Assembly: GCF_021026195.1 (NCBI RefSeq)
Contig: NZ_JAJNCT010000003.1
Span: forward strand, 289,699 to 353,698
Reading direction: 5' to 3'
Length of the DNA stretch: 64,000 nt
Source: Comamonas koreensis
GTDB taxonomy: Bacteria; Pseudomonadota; Gammaproteobacteria; Burkholderiales; Burkholderiaceae_C
Position numbers and translations under genes: made by a program. Below are positions 8,317 to 17,925 of the stretch, piece by piece (the first letter of the stretch is position 1; every line of letters begins with the position of its first letter). The notes under the pieces were generated by a model. It worked only from the letters and a program-made list of their open reading frames with translations, made no database searches and was not told the origin of the DNA.

Positions 8317-9354
8317 GTGAGCCGATTTTCCGAACAGATTGTGGCCTGGCAGACAGTCCACGGAAGACACCACCTGCCCTGGCAGAACACCCAGGATGCC
8401 TACCGCGTCTGGCTGTCCGAGATCATGCTGCAGCAGACCCAGGTCAGCACCGTGCTGGGCTACTACGAGCGGTTCTTGCAGCGCTGCCCCACGGTGGCCG
8501 ATCTGGCCGCGGCCAGCGATGAAGAAGTCATGGCGCTGTGGAGCGGCCTGGGCTACTACAGCCGCGCACGCAACCTGCACCGCTGCGCCAAGGAGGTGAT
8601 GGAGCGCTTTGGCGGTGCGTTCCCGCACACGGTCGAAGAACTCTCGTCCTTGCCTGGCATTGGCCGTTCGACCGCAGGCGCGATTGCCTCGTTCTGCTTT
8701 GCGCAGCGGGCTGCCATTCTGGATGCCAACGTCAAACGGGTGCTCACCCGCGTGCTGGGCTTTGACGACGACCTGGCCAGCAGCGCCGCCGAGAAAAAGC
8801 TCTGGGCGCTGGCCGAAGACCTGCTGCCCACCACCGACCTGGCGCGCAACATGCCGCGCTATACCCAGGGCATGATGGACATGGGCGCCACCATCTGCAC
8901 CGCCAAAAAGCCCAGCTGCCTGCTCTGCCCGGTGCACGGAGATTGCGTAGCACACCGCCAGGGCCAGCCCGAGCGCTATCCCGTCAAGACCAAGAAATTG
9001 AAGCGCAGCGCCGCCAGTTGGTGGCTGCTGTGCTGGCAACGGCCCGATGGCGCCATCTGGCTGGAAAAGCGCCCGGCACCGGGCATCTGGGCCGGCCTGT
9101 TCTGCATGCCGGTCTGCGACAGCGAAGAAGCACTGCTCCAGCTGTCTGCCCGTTACGGCGCCACCTCAGCGCCCGTGCATGGCGCCGCTTTTTTGCATGT
9201 GCTCACCCACAAGGACCTGCATCTGCACCCGGTGCGGGTCCCCATTGCTGCCGATTTTGTGCCGGCACAGTCTGGCCAGTGGGTGCTGCCTGCACAGTGG
9301 CCCGATGTGGGCCTGCCCGCGCCGGTTCGCAGTCTGCTGCAGCGCGGGTTCTGA
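8317..9354 (+). CDS. mutY: A/G-specific adenine DNA glycosylase
   Basis: Removes adenine mispaired with 8-oxoguanine. The 345-residue protein shows PWQNTQDAYRVWLSEIMLQQ, the helix-hairpin-helix LPGIGRSTAGAI with the catalytic aspartate shortly after (AILDANVKRVL), the Fe-S motif CTAKKPSCLLCPVHGDC (C-x6-C-x2-C-x5-C), and a C-terminal NUDIX-like 8-oxoG recognition domain. The start is GTG at 8317; a TTG two bases upstream is out of frame. It follows mutM on the same strand. Confidence 0.97.
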   Translation: MSRFSEQIVAWQTVHGRHHLPWQNTQDAYRVWLSEIMLQQTQVSTVLGYYERFLQRCPTVADLAAASDEEVMALWSGLGYYSRARNLHRCAKEVMERFGGAFPHTVEELSSLPGIGRSTAGAIASFCFAQRAAILDANVKRVLTRVLGFDDDLASSAAEKKLWALAEDLLPTTDLARNMPRYTQGMMDMGATICTAKKPSCLLCPVHGDCVAHRQGQPERYPVKTKKLKRSAASWWLLCWQRPDGAIWLEKRPAPGIWAGLFCMPVCDSEEALLQLSARYGATSAPVHGAAFLHVLTHKDLHLHPVRVPIAADFVPAQSGQWVLPAQWPDVGLPAPVRSLLQRGF

Positions 9355-9462
9355 GGCTGGCCGGGGCAGCAGGCACTGGCGTCGATTGCAGTGCTTGTCC
9401 TGCAAAGCGCGCCTTTGCCCGGCAATTAGACTGCAGCCATCTTTTTGCTTTGAAAGTGCGCC

Positions 9463-9699
9463 ATGGAACCCACTGTCCATCCATTCTCGTCCCTGTTCCA
9501 GCAACTGGGCCTGCCCGATGACGACGCATCGATTCGCGAGTTCATTGAAACCCACCGCCCGCTGCCCGACACCTTGCTGATGGCCGACGCTCCGTTCTGG
9601 TCGCCAGCACAGGCGCGCTTTTTGCGGGAGAGCATCACCGCAGATGCCGATTGGGCGAACGTGGTGGACCAGCTCAGCGTGGCCTTGCGCGCCGAGTAA
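9463..9699 (+). CDS. DUF2789 family protein
   Basis: A small 78-residue cytoplasmic protein beginning MEPTVHPFSSLFQQLGLPDD and containing FWSPAQARFLRESI. The pattern matches the DUF2789 family, which is common in proteobacteria and has no assigned function. It has no signal peptide or membrane segment. It sits alone between mutY and the convergent rapZ, 12 bases from the rapZ stop. Confidence 0.8.
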   Translation: MEPTVHPFSSLFQQLGLPDDDASIREFIETHRPLPDTLLMADAPFWSPAQARFLRESITADADWANVVDQLSVALRAE

Positions 9700-9711
9700 G
9701 CAGCGCGTGCA

Positions 9712-10605
9712 TCAGCCTTTTTTGGCGCTCAGCTCGCGGTGGCGCTGCAAGGTCGTCCAGCGGCCTTGAAAGTGCTGGGCCAGCGCGTTGACCAGATAGA
9801 CCGAGCGGTGCTGGCCGCCGGTGCAGCCCACTGATACGGTGGCGTAGCTGCGGTGGTTTTTCACCAGCTCAGGCAGCCAGTTGTCCAGAAAGCGGATGAT
9901 GTCGTTTTGCATCTGCAGCACCTTGGGCTGCTGTGCCAGGAAGTTGGCGACCGGTGCTTCCAATCCCGTGTGGGGGCGCAACTCTGGCTCGTAATAAGGG
10001 TTGGGCAGCATGCGCACATCGAACATGTAATCGCTGTCGATCGGGATGCCGTGCTTGAAGCCAAAGGACTGGAACAACAAGGTCAGGCTCGATTGAGGCG
10101 CCTGGATCCAGTCCTTGATCTGCGCTTGCAGCTGCGATCCGCGCATATTGCTGGTGTCGATCACATGGGCCTGCTCGCGCAGATCGGACAGCAGCGCACG
10201 TTCCTCTTCGATCATCTGCACCAGTGCACGCGGGCCTTCTTGCAGCTTTTCGTTGGTCAGTGGGTGGCGCCTGCGGGTTTCAGAAAAGCGGCGCATCAGC
10301 GTGTCGCGCTGTGCATCCATGTAGATCAGCCGAACCTGGGCACCGGCATCGCGCAGTCGGTCTAACTGCCCGGGCACCAGGTAGAGTCCCTTGGCGCTGC
10401 GCGCATCGATGGCGATGGCAACGCGGCTGCCATGCTGCCAGTGCTCCAGCGCGACCAGGGCCTGCAGCAGCTCGGGCGGAAAGTTGTCCACACAGTAGTA
10501 GCCCACGTCTTCCAGTGCATGCAACGCCACGGACTTGCCCGAGCCGGCCATGCCGGTGATGACCACCACTTCCAGGGGCTGCGAGGCAGATGTCTTATCG
10601 GTCAT
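9712..10605 (-). CDS. rapZ: RNase adapter protein / nucleotide-binding protein RapZ
   Basis: A 297-residue P-loop protein. In enterobacteria RapZ guides RNase E to the small RNA GlmZ to tune amino-sugar synthesis; in betaproteobacteria the role is less certain. The Walker A motif is [16 protein letters not shown] near residue 18. The C-terminal domain carries the family signature [14 protein letters not shown], and [14 protein letters not shown] is also typical. The first codons overlap the end of recN by 11 bases, so the two genes are probably coupled. Confidence 0.93.
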   Translation of the reverse strand: MTDKTSASQPLEVVVITGMAGSGKSVALHALEDVGYYCVDNFPPELLQALVALEHWQHGSRVAIAIDARSAKGLYLVPGQLDRLRDAGAQVRLIYMDAQRDTLMRRFSETRRRHPLTNEKLQEGPRALVQMIEEERALLSDLREQAHVIDTSNMRGSQLQAQIKDWIQAPQSSLTLLFQSFGFKHGIPIDSDYMFDVRMLPNPYYEPELRPHTGLEAPVANFLAQQPKVLQMQNDIIRFLDNWLPELVKNHRSYATVSVGCTGGQHRSVYLVNALAQHFQGRWTTLQRHRELSAKKG

Positions 10606-12253
10606 TCATTCCTCCGGCAATCATCTCTTGGGCATGGGCCCGGCTGGTGGCCGAGAGGTTCTCGCCGCCCAGCATGCGGGCAATTTCGTTGACCCGCTCA
10701 TCAGCGGCCACGGTACGGATATGGCTGGTGGTGCCTCCCTTGCTGCGCTGCTTGGCCACCAGCAGATGATGGTCGCCACGCGCTGCTACCTGGGCCAGGT
10801 GGGTGACCGCCAGCACTTGGCGGTCGCGCCCCAGTGCCCGCATCACGCGGCCCACCGCATCGGCCACGGCGCCGCCGATGCCCGAGTCGATCTCGTCAAA
10901 GATCAGCGTGGGGGCCTGGCCGAGCTGGCTGGTCGAGATCGCAATCGCCAGCGAGATGCGCGAAAGCTCGCCGCCCGAGGCCACCTTGGCAATCGGTTTT
11001 GCGTCGGTGCCGGGGTGGCCGGCCACCAGCAGTTCCACATCGTCAATGCCATCGCTGCGTGGCTCGCGCGCCGGGCTGACCTGGGCCACAAAACGGCCAC
11101 CGGCCATGCCCAGGTCCTGCATCGCCGCGGTGATGGCCTTGGACAGGCGCTTGGCCGCTTGCTGGCGCGCTTGGCTCAGCGTGGCGGCCACCTTTTGGTA
11201 GGCCTCCTGTGCCTGCTGGGCATTCTTGCTGAGCTGCACCATGTCGGAGGAGGCTTCCAGCGCCAGCAGCTCGGCATGCCAGCCCTGCAGCAGCGCGGGC
11301 AGGTCTTCCGGCGCACGCTTGTAGCGGCGCGCCAGCGATATCCAGCTGCCCAGGCGCTGGTCCAGCTGTTCAAGCTTGTCCGGATCCAGCTCGGCATGGC
11401 GCAGGTAGCCGTTGAGCGAGCGCATCACATCTTCGAGTTGGGCCAGGCAGGATTCCAGCGAATCGGCCATCGCCGAAAAACCGGGCTCCACATGGGCCTG
11501 GGCCTGCAGCAGATGCAGGCTGCGGTTGACCTGGGTGAGCGCGCCGCCGTCTTCGCCTTCGAGGCTGGCCATCGCGTTGTTGGCTGCATCCATCAGGGCC
11601 TGGGCGTTGGACAGGCGCCCGTGCTGGGTGTTGAGCTCCTCCCATTCCTGCGGGCCGGGCGCGAGCTTGTCGATTTCGGCAATCTGCCAGAGCAGGCGTT
11701 CGCGCTCGCGCTGGTGGGTTTCCTCCATGCTGCGGGCTTGCTGCAAGGCTTTGTCGGCACTGCGCCACAGCGCATAGGCGCGCTGGGTGGGGGTGCTGTC
11801 AGTGCCGGCATAGGCATCGAGCAGCTGGCGCACCGATTCGGGCTGGGTCAGCCCTTGCCAGGCGTGCTGGCCATGGATGTCGACCAGGGCGCCGGCAATG
11901 CTGCGCAGCTGCGTTGCGGTAGCCGGCACGCCATTGATCCAGAATTTGCTCTTGCCCTGCGCATCGATCACACGGCGCAGCAGCAGGGTTTCCTCACCCG
12001 GCATGTCGTTGTCGCTGAGAAAGCCTTCGAGGGTGGCGGGCGTATCGAACTCGGCCATCAGCTCGGCGCGGCTGGCGCCCTGGCGCACAAAACCGGTGTC
12101 GGCGCGGTGGCCCAGCACCAGTTGCAAGGCATCGATCAGGATCGATTTACCGGCGCCGGTCTCGCCGGTCAGCGCCGTGAAGCCGGTTTGGAAGTCCACC
12201 TCTAGCTGCTCGACGATGACGAAATCACGCAATCCAATGCGTCTGAGGCTCAT
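10595..12253 (-). CDS. recN: DNA repair protein RecN
   Basis: A 552-residue SMC-like ATPase for double-strand-break repair. The Walker A is [16 protein letters not shown] near residue 30, followed by long coiled-coil arms. Near the C terminus come the ABC signature [13 protein letters not shown] and the Walker [14 protein letters not shown]. The length is normal for the family. Its ATG overlaps the stop of nadK by 4 bases and its 3' end overlaps rapZ, giving a nadK-recN-rapZ run. No SOS (LexA) box is obvious near nadK. Confidence 0.97.
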   Translation of the reverse strand: MSLRRIGLRDFVIVEQLEVDFQTGFTALTGETGAGKSILIDALQLVLGHRADTGFVRQGASRAELMAEFDTPATLEGFLSDNDMPGEETLLLRRVIDAQGKSKFWINGVPATATQLRSIAGALVDIHGQHAWQGLTQPESVRQLLDAYAGTDSTPTQRAYALWRSADKALQQARSMEETHQRERERLLWQIAEIDKLAPGPQEWEELNTQHGRLSNAQALMDAANNAMASLEGEDGGALTQVNRSLHLLQAQAHVEPGFSAMADSLESCLAQLEDVMRSLNGYLRHAELDPDKLEQLDQRLGSWISLARRYKRAPEDLPALLQGWHAELLALEASSDMVQLSKNAQQAQEAYQKVAATLSQARQQAAKRLSKAITAAMQDLGMAGGRFVAQVSPAREPRSDGIDDVELLVAGHPGTDAKPIAKVASGGELSRISLAIAISTSQLGQAPTLIFDEIDSGIGGAVADAVGRVMRALGRDRQVLAVTHLAQVAARGDHHLLVAKQRSKGGTTSHIRTVAADERVNEIARMLGGENLSATSRAHAQEMIAGGMNDR

Positions 12254-13158
12254 GGCGTGATGCCCCCTTCGTTCCAGCCCAGCTTTTTGCGCAGGGTGGC
12301 GTAGTAGTTCCAGCCCCGGGGGTGCAGAAAGCGTGCCTTGTGCGGCGCGCTGCGCACCAGGATCTTGTCGCCGCGCAGGATGGAGGCGAGCGACTGCATG
12401 TCGAAATTGGCGGCCACATCGCGCCCGCCAATCACTTCAATCGAAATCTCTTGCGTGTCTGGAATCACGCTGGGCCGGTTGGACAGCATGTGCGGCGCAA
12501 TCGGCGCCATCACCCAGCAGGGCACCGTGGGGTGCACGATGGGGCCCCCAACCGACAGCGCATAGGCGGTCGAGCCGGTGGGGGTGGCAATGATCAATCC
12601 GTCCGCGCGCTGGTTGGCCACCAGCTGGCCATCGACCTCGACCCGCAACTCGACCATGCCCGAGGTACCACCCCGGTTCACCACCACATCGTTGAAGGCC
12701 AGGGCCTCGAAGACGCATTGGCCTTCGCGCATCACGCGGGCATGGATCATCGAGCGCACTTCTTCCTCGTACTCACCCGCCAGAATCGCCGACAGCGGGC
12801 CCATGAAGGTCTGCAGCGGCACGTCGGTCACAAAGCCCAGGCGGCCCTGGTTGATACCGACCAGAGGCGTGTTGTACTGGGCCAACTCGCGCCCCACACC
12901 CAGCATGGTGCCGTCGCCTCCCAGCACAATGACCAGGTCGCAGCGCTCACCGATCTGCTGCATGCTGAGGGTGGGATAGTGCTCCATACCAGTGAAGGCG
13001 GCCGTCTCTTGCTCCAGAAATGCAGTGCCGCCCTGGGCCTCGATATAGCATGCGATCTGGCTGAAAGCCGCATAGGACTGCTGGCGCACCTCGGCAGTGG
13101 GTGGCGCATGGTGTTTGCCGATCAGGGCAATGTGTTGAAAGCGAGACTGCATACGCAA
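12250..13158 (-). CDS. nadK: NAD kinase
   Basis: Phosphorylates NAD to NADP. The 302-residue protein has the diagnostic [11 protein letters not shown] motif around residue 95 and the [10 protein letters not shown] segment, plus [19 protein letters not shown] in the C-terminal domain. A second ATG (13152, [12 protein letters not shown]) is an equally plausible start. It is divergent from hrcA, an arrangement conserved in betaproteobacteria, and overlaps recN by 4 bases (ATGA). Confidence 0.97.
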   Translation of the reverse strand: MRMQSRFQHIALIGKHHAPPTAEVRQQSYAAFSQIACYIEAQGGTAFLEQETAAFTGMEHYPTLSMQQIGERCDLVIVLGGDGTMLGVGRELAQYNTPLVGINQGRLGFVTDVPLQTFMGPLSAILAGEYEEEVRSMIHARVMREGQCVFEALAFNDVVVNRGGTSGMVELRVEVDGQLVANQRADGLIIATPTGSTAYALSVGGPIVHPTVPCWVMAPIAPHMLSNRPSVIPDTQEISIEVIGGRDVAANFDMQSLASILRGDKILVRSAPHKARFLHPRGWNYYATLRKKLGWNEGGITP

Positions 13159-13456
13159 ATTACATCACCAAAGTGATGGAATCTATTTGAATTTCTTGAG
13201 CAGCCCCAGATGGCGGTTGCCGCCTGCCCTGCGAAGGCATGTCGAGCCGCTGGCCGGGGCTGGGCCGGAAGCTGCTCTGGCGCGTGCATGCAGGCGCACC
13301 GGGACAGCCACCGCGCCATTGTTGCATGGGCATAGAAATCCACAGCGGCGCAGCACCATCCGGCGGCGGTATCTGACAAGGCATCGGCCTCCCGCATTAC
13401 CCTTGATCCATGCCAGGCGCACCATCAGACCCCAAGGACACGGATAAAATGCGCCC
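13159..13456. other. Divergent promoter region between nadK and hrcA
   Basis: A 298-bp gene-free region that must hold the promoters of nadK (minus) and hrcA (plus). GATAAAATG at about 13442 could be a -10 region for hrcA, but a matched -35 is not convincing. No CIRCE site, tRNA or credible small gene is visible. Confidence 0.5.
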
Positions 13457-14458
13457 ATGCTTGATGACCGCGCCCGGCTGCTGCTCAAAACCTTGGTGGA
13501 ACGCTATATAGCGGATGGCCATCCGGTGGGCTCCCGCGCGCTCACGCAGGCGCCGGGGCTCGATTTTTCGCCAGCCACCATCCGCAATGTGATGGCCGAC
13601 CTCGAAGGTCTGGGTCTGATTGCCAGCCCCTATACCTCCGCCGGCCGCATCCCCACCGCCAAGGGCTACCGCCTGTTTGTCGACACCATGCTGACGGTGG
13701 ACCCGGACCAGGTCGTGTCAGCCGAGATTGCGCCGGAGCAGCCGCAAAAGGTCATCTCCAGTGCGGCAGGCGTGCTGTCGGAGCTGTCGCAGTTTGTCGG
13801 AGTGGTGCAGGCACCGCGCAAAAGCTCATCGTTCCGCCATATCGAGTTCTTGCGCCTGTCGGAAAAGCGCATCTTGCTGATCCTGGTCTCGCCCGAGGGC
13901 GATGTGCAGAACCGTGTGATCTTCACCGAGTCCGACTATTCCCAAAGCCAACTGATCGAGACGGCCAACTACCTCAACGCCCACTACGCCGGCCTGGCGA
14001 TGGAGCAGGTGCGCCAGCTGCTGCGCAAGGAAGTGGACAGCCTGCGCGACGAGATTGCCGCGCTGATGCTGGCCGCCGTAAATGTGGATGAAGACGCCGA
14101 AGAAGCCCCGCATGAGCTGGTGATTGCCGGCGAGCGCAATCTGCTGGCCGTCAGCGATTTCAGCAACGACATGACCAACCTGCGCCGGGCCTTTGACCTG
14201 TTCGAGCAAAAGACCCAGATACTGCACCTGCTGGAGAACTCCAACCGCGCCGAAGGCGTGCAAATCTACATCGGTGGCGAGAGCCAGCTGCTGTCCGTCG
14301 AGGAGCTGTCCGTCGTCAGCACCCCCTACCAGGTCAATGGCAAAGTGGTCGGCACCTTGGGCGTCATCGGCCCCAAACGCATGCCCTACGAGAAGATGAT
14401 CCAGATCGTTGGAATCACCTCAAAGCTCGTCTCCAACGCACTGAGCCATCCGAAATAA
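13457..14458 (+). CDS. hrcA: Heat-inducible transcription repressor HrcA
   Basis: A 333-residue repressor of groESL/dnaK-type heat-shock genes. The N-terminal winged helix is [20 protein letters not shown] with the recognition region [20 protein letters not shown]. The GAF-like dimerisation domain follows and ends [16 protein letters not shown]. No CIRCE inverted repeat (TTAGCACTC-N9-GAGTGCTAA) is visible in the upstream gap, so autoregulation through that element is not evident. It is divergent from nadK. Confidence 0.96.
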   Translation: MLDDRARLLLKTLVERYIADGHPVGSRALTQAPGLDFSPATIRNVMADLEGLGLIASPYTSAGRIPTAKGYRLFVDTMLTVDPDQVVSAEIAPEQPQKVISSAAGVLSELSQFVGVVQAPRKSSSFRHIEFLRLSEKRILLILVSPEGDVQNRVIFTESDYSQSQLIETANYLNAHYAGLAMEQVRQLLRKEVDSLRDEIAALMLAAVNVDEDAEEAPHELVIAGERNLLAVSDFSNDMTNLRRAFDLFEQKTQILHLLENSNRAEGVQIYIGGESQLLSVEELSVVSTPYQVNGKVVGTLGVIGPKRMPYEKMIQIVGITSKLVSNALSHPK

Positions 14459-14510
14459 ACGCTAGAATGCAAAGCTTCACTCGCCGGGCATCCCGGCAAG
14501 TGGTGGTGCC

Positions 14511-14587
14511 GGGGCGTTAGCTCAGTTGGTTAGAGCAGAGGACTCATAATCCTTTGGTCGCGGGTTCAAGTCCCTCACGCCCTACCA
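14511..14587 (+). tRNA. tRNA with CAT anticodon (Ile2 or elongator Met)
   Basis: A 77-nt cloverleaf: acceptor GGGGCGT/ACGCCCT, anticodon arm AGGA-CTCATAA-TCCT, T arm CGGGTTCAAGTCCC, encoded CCA at 14585-14587. Anticodon CAT is shared by elongator tRNA-Met and the lysidine-modified tRNA-Ile2. The GACTCATAATC...TTGGTCGC stretch resembles E. coli ileX more than metT, so Ile2 is somewhat favoured. It is not an initiator, because the three G-C pairs typical of the initiator anticodon stem are missing. Confidence 0.9.
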
Positions 14588-14597
14588 GATTCATTGG

Positions 14598-14636
14598 CTG
14601 CACAGCTATCATTTTTGATGCTGTGCGGCTTTTTTA
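14598..14636 (+). terminator. Intrinsic terminator after the CAT tRNA
   Basis: An inverted repeat built on CACAGC (14601-14606) and GCTGTG (14619-14624), extended by ATC/GAT, followed by CGGC and a run of six T (14630-14635). It is well placed to end the tRNA (and hrcA) transcript. Confidence 0.8.
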
Positions 14637-14639
14637 TTG

Positions 14640-14941
14640 GCGCTATTGGGCATTGCTGTGTGCGGTCCTGCTAGCAAAGCTGGCGCCGATTGCCTGGTTG
14701 AACCCAGATTCAGCCCTGGATCTCACGCATTGCCGGGACGTCAGGAATGCATCTCTTGCAGCACCTGGAGACAGGCTGGCGTTACCTGGGCCTTCAGGTC
14801 GTGTCGTTTATCAATGCGTTGCGTGGCTGATCGATTGCCAGCCTCAAGCTCAGGCCCTGGTGCTGTGCATGTCACTGAAACGCAAGCTGGCGGGGCCCAT
14901 TCCTCATCAGTCTCCCCAACCTTTCAAAAGGCCGATTTCTC
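14640..14941. other. Gene-free stretch
   Basis: About 300 bases with no convincing gene, RNA or repeat. The open frames here overlap the tRNA terminator or resemble no family. Confidence 0.4.
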
Positions 14942-15427
14942 ATGGTGGATAAATCCTGGTTGCAGCAGCAGGTGCTGGAGCGGCTTGCTGCGGACCTGTT
15001 GCAGGTCGAGCAGGCGGTGAGTGCTGCGCATGAAGCGGCGACGCATGAGGAAAACATTGCCGAAAACAAGTACGACACCTTGGGCCTGGAAGCAGCCTAT
15101 CTGGCGACGGGCCAGGCACGTCGCGCCGAGGCCATTCGCCAGGCGTTGGTCCATTGGCGGCTTTTTTGCCCGCAGCCCTACAGCGCCAGCAGGGGCATAC
15201 AGCTGGGCGCGCTGGCCTGCTTGCTGGATGCGGACGAGAAACAGCAGCAGATCTTTCTCGGCCCTGAAGGGGGAAATATGAAGCTGGTCATCGAGGCGGA
15301 AACCATCCAGGTCATCAGCAGCCAAGCGCCCTTGGGCAAGGCGTTGCTGGGCAAGGCTGAGGGGGATGAGGTGACGCTGGAGGTGGCGCAGGCCAGGCAG
15401 CAGCTGGAAGTGCTGTGGGTGATCTAG
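14942..15427 (+). CDS. GreA/GreB-like transcription elongation factor family protein
   Basis: A 161-residue protein with an N-terminal coiled-coil segment (ATHEENIAENKYDTLGLEAA) and a C-terminal FKBP-like Gre domain (TIQVISSQAPLGKALLGKAE, then GDEVTL). Gre factors rescue backtracked RNA polymerase through acidic residues at the coiled-coil tip. This paralogue belongs to the stand-alone GreAB-like group of Burkholderiales, whose role has not been established. ATG 14942 gives the natural start (MVDKSWLQQQ). It is alone, with the CAT tRNA upstream and an IPTL-CTERM relic convergent downstream. Confidence 0.8.
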   Translation: MVDKSWLQQQVLERLAADLLQVEQAVSAAHEAATHEENIAENKYDTLGLEAAYLATGQARRAEAIRQALVHWRLFCPQPYSASRGIQLGALACLLDADEKQQQIFLGPEGGNMKLVIEAETIQVISSQAPLGKALLGKAEGDEVTLEVAQARQQLEVLWVI

Positions 15428-15429
15428 GG

Positions 15430-15637
15430 GCGTCTTGCGGCCCTTGCTGCGCAGCTCTAGCACGGCCATGTCCCCAGCCAGCAAGGCTGAGAGCAGCATT
15501 GCTGCCCAGGCGCCCAGTGCGGGGACTGGCTCGGGCGTGCTGGGGTTGGCGGTCGGGGCTGCTGTCAGGGCCAAGCTTTGCTGCTCTTGGGTTGCGGCGA
15601 AATAAGCACCAATGCCTGCCTGGTTGGAATAGGCCAC
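15430..15637 (-). pseudogene. IPTL-CTERM sorting-signal relic
   Basis: On the minus strand a short frame ends with a stretch very like an IPTL/PEP-CTERM tail: a VPALGAW motif, the hydrophobic segment AAMLLSALLAGDMAVLEL, and a basic end RSKGRK. The frame then runs on into antisense of the GreA/B-like gene with no stop, although a TAG occurs one base out of frame just after the basic end. Only about 65 residues remain, without a signal peptide. The simplest reading is the 3' remnant of a surface protein whose upstream part was lost and whose stop was frameshifted. Confidence 0.45.
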
Positions 15638-15639
15638 GC

Positions 15640-16495
15640 TAAGTCAATTGGTGTTAGCTGGTGCTGGGACGAACAACCAGTGATGCAGGCGTGACGTCCG
15701 ACGCCGGTGTATGGGCGGACACCAACTATGCGTTGAACATGTTCCTTCCAATGGATGAGGCGTGGCACCGGGCCAGGCGCTCTTCGCGCTCACTAGAAGT
15801 CTCGGCGCCAGTGTGGTGTGTAGATGGCATCACCAAACAAGATACGGCTGCTTCTGCTGACCGCTCCTGCCAGCCGTGTAACAAGTTATGCGTGGGATTA
15901 TGCAGCCCATTTGACAGGGCTTGCCAATAACAGCGATGCGCTTTTGGATGAGCGAGAGAGAAATTTGACGCCAGAGGAGTTGAGGGATGGGCGCAGGCTC
16001 GGGGAAGGTTTTTATTTGGCCTGCTGCCGCTATAAATAATGATGGCCTTGCCATCAAGGCTTGCACGAACGCATCAGGTCAAGCAATGGCGGGGGAGCCG
16101 TATGGTCTGCGTCTCAAGATGAATGAGGATGTATCGGCGCATGCAGCCTGGTCACATGCGGCCTGTTCAACCCTCAAGCGAGCTGCGGTTCTGCGCATGG
16201 AGTGACCCGACGGTCCCTGCGCCGCGAAAGGCTCTGCGAGACAGACAATCTGAGAGGGTGCCGTGCTACATGCATGCTTGCCGTCGGTGCACAGACTGAG
16301 CCATCCGCAGCGGTGGGCCGTTGGCTGATAGCGCCAAGAAAGGACTAAGTTCCGACGTGGAAAAAAATGCCTGGCTACATGGAGAACCGCTGGCTAGCAA
16401 AAACGACCACTGGAGTGAAAACCCAGTAGGTCGCCCCACGATGAAACAAGGAACTGCGGCAATCGCTGAACCTTGGGGTCGATCATATTCGCAAA
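15640..16495. other. Decayed, gene-poor stretch
   Basis: Nearly 900 bases with mixed composition and no recognisable gene. Two small plus-strand frames (15824-16039, starting MASPNKIRLLLLTAPAS; and 15987-16205) match no family I know and lack clear ribosome-binding sites. Together with the IPTL-CTERM relic and the isolated Fur-like box at its right edge, this looks like the remains of deleted genes. Confidence 0.4.
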
Positions 16496-16510
16496 TGAGA
16501 ACTATTCTCA
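16496..16510. promoter_or_regulatory. Fur-box-like palindrome
   Basis: TGAGAACTATTCTCA is a perfect 6-bp inverted repeat about a 3-base centre. It fits the 7-1-7 Fur consensus TGATAATNATTATCA in the TGAGAA form often seen in Burkholderiales. It lies about 230 bases upstream of the alcohol dehydrogenase. An iron-dependent target is not obvious, so it may be a remnant. Confidence 0.55.
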
Positions 16511-16742
16511 AATAACCATGTGGAAAAAAGGGCGATGGCTTTCTTTGGGGTGGATCAAGCTGTTCGGATGCGGTGGCCAGCACCTGTTCAGATCTGCATA
16601 CCAGCGGCGTAAGATGAACGCGCCGCGATGCCGGCGCCGTTGCCGATGCTCCTGCGCAGCGGCTGGCCACGTGCATCTGCCAGCGGATGCTGCCCAGCCT
16701 GCGCCCTGCGGTGATCTCCACGAACGGAATAGGACCTTCAAC

Positions 16743-17786
16743 ATGACTGTCAAAGCCTATGGCGCCCACGCGGGTGACCAACCTCTTGAAGCCCTGAACA
16801 TCGAGCGCCGCACGCCAGGCGCCCAGGATGTGCAGATCCGCATTGCCTACTGCGGTGTCTGCCATTCCGACATCCACCAGGTGCGATCCGAATGGGCCGG
16901 CACGCTCTACCCCTGTGTGCCGGGGCATGAGATTGTCGGCGAGGTGGCGGCCGTGGGCGCTGACGTCACCGAGTTCAAGCCGGGCGATCTGGTCGGGGTT
17001 GGCTGCATCGTCGACAGTTGCCAGCACTGCGTGGATTGCGGCATGGGGCTGGAGAACTACTGCAACCACATGGTCGGTACCTACAACGGGCCTACCGCCG
17101 ATGCGCCGGGCCATACCCTGGGCGGCTATTCGCAAAGCATTGTGGTGCACCAGCGCTATGTGCTGCGGGTCAGCCATCCACCCGAACAGCTGGCCGCCGT
17201 GGCGCCGCTGCTGTGCGCCGGCATCACCACCTATTCGCCACTGCGCCACTGGCGCGTGGGGCCGGGCCACAAGGTGGGCGTGGTGGGCATTGGCGGCCTG
17301 GGCCATATGGGCATCAAGCTGGCGCACGCGATGGGCGCGCATGTGGTGGCCTTCACCACGTCCGAATCCAAGCGCGATGCGGCCAAGGCGCTGGGCGCCG
17401 CCGAAGTGGTGGTCTCGCGCAATGCCGATGAGATGGCCGCCCATGCGCAAAGCCTGGACTTCATCCTGAACACTGTCGCGGCTCCGCATGACCTGGACCC
17501 GTTCTTCAACTTGCTCAAGCGCGATGGCACGATGACCCTGGTGGGCGCGCCTTCGACCCCGCACCCATCGCCTGGTGTGTTTGGTCTGATCATGAAGCGG
17601 CGTAGCCTGGCCGGTTCATTGATCGGTGGTATCCCCGAGACGCAGGAGATGCTCGACTTCTGCGCCGAGCATGGGATTGTGGCGGACATCGAGCTGATCA
17701 AGGCCGAGGACATCAACGGCGCCTATGAGCGCATGCTGCGCGGCGATGTGGCCTACCGCTTTGTGATCGACAACGCCAGTATCTGA
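16743..17786 (+). CDS. Zinc-dependent alcohol dehydrogenase, YahK/cinnamyl-alcohol type
   Basis: A 347-residue medium-chain dehydrogenase that interconverts aldehydes and alcohols with NAD(P)H. The catalytic zinc ligands are in CGVCHSDIHQ (about residue 37) and PGHEIVGEVAAVG. The structural zinc cysteines are CQHCVDCGMGLENYC, and the Rossmann glycine motif is GIGGLGHMGIKLA. The GIPETQEMLDFCAEH and DVAYRFVID segments are typical of the YahK/AdhC aldehyde-reductase group. The start is ATG 16743; upstream in-frame sequence is Arg/Cys-rich and unlike the family. A terminator follows directly. Confidence 0.9.
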   Translation: MTVKAYGAHAGDQPLEALNIERRTPGAQDVQIRIAYCGVCHSDIHQVRSEWAGTLYPCVPGHEIVGEVAAVGADVTEFKPGDLVGVGCIVDSCQHCVDCGMGLENYCNHMVGTYNGPTADAPGHTLGGYSQSIVVHQRYVLRVSHPPEQLAAVAPLLCAGITTYSPLRHWRVGPGHKVGVVGIGGLGHMGIKLAHAMGAHVVAFTTSESKRDAAKALGAAEVVVSRNADEMAAHAQSLDFILNTVAAPHDLDPFFNLLKRDGTMTLVGAPSTPHPSPGVFGLIMKRRSLAGSLIGGIPETQEMLDFCAEHGIVADIELIKAEDINGAYERMLRGDVAYRFVIDNASI

Positions 17787-17814
17787 TCCGTTGACAGCCT
17801 GACGATCCAAGTCC

Positions 17815-17850
17815 ATGCAGTGCATGCCTATTGGCAAGCACTGCATTTTT
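17815..17850 (+). terminator. Intrinsic terminator of the alcohol dehydrogenase gene
   Basis: A 9-bp stem, ATGCAGTGC (17815-17823) with GCACTGCAT (17838-17846), followed by five T. A second GC-rich hairpin with a T-rich tail (GGGCCGC/GCGGCCC, about 17881-17912) lies between it and the next gene. Confidence 0.8.
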
Positions 17851-17925
17851 CTTGTGGGTTGCGGCGGAACTTGTGCCCCGGGGCCGCCTCAGACAGCGGC
17901 CCTTTGTTTTTTGGTATTCGCCGCT

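Noticed and set aside
10535..12205. A 556-codon plus-strand open frame antisense to recN
   Set aside because: Same shadow effect; no ribosome-binding site or family resemblance, while recN motifs are complete on the other strand.
13159..13456. CIRCE element upstream of hrcA
   Set aside because: No TTAGCACTC-N9-GAGTGCTAA or close variant is present.
14554..14952. A 132-codon frame beginning inside the CAT tRNA
   Set aside because: It starts within a tRNA and runs through its terminator; not a credible gene.
15824..16205. Two small plus-strand frames in the decayed region
   Set aside because: They match no family, lack clear ribosome-binding sites and partly overlap each other, so I did not list them as genes.
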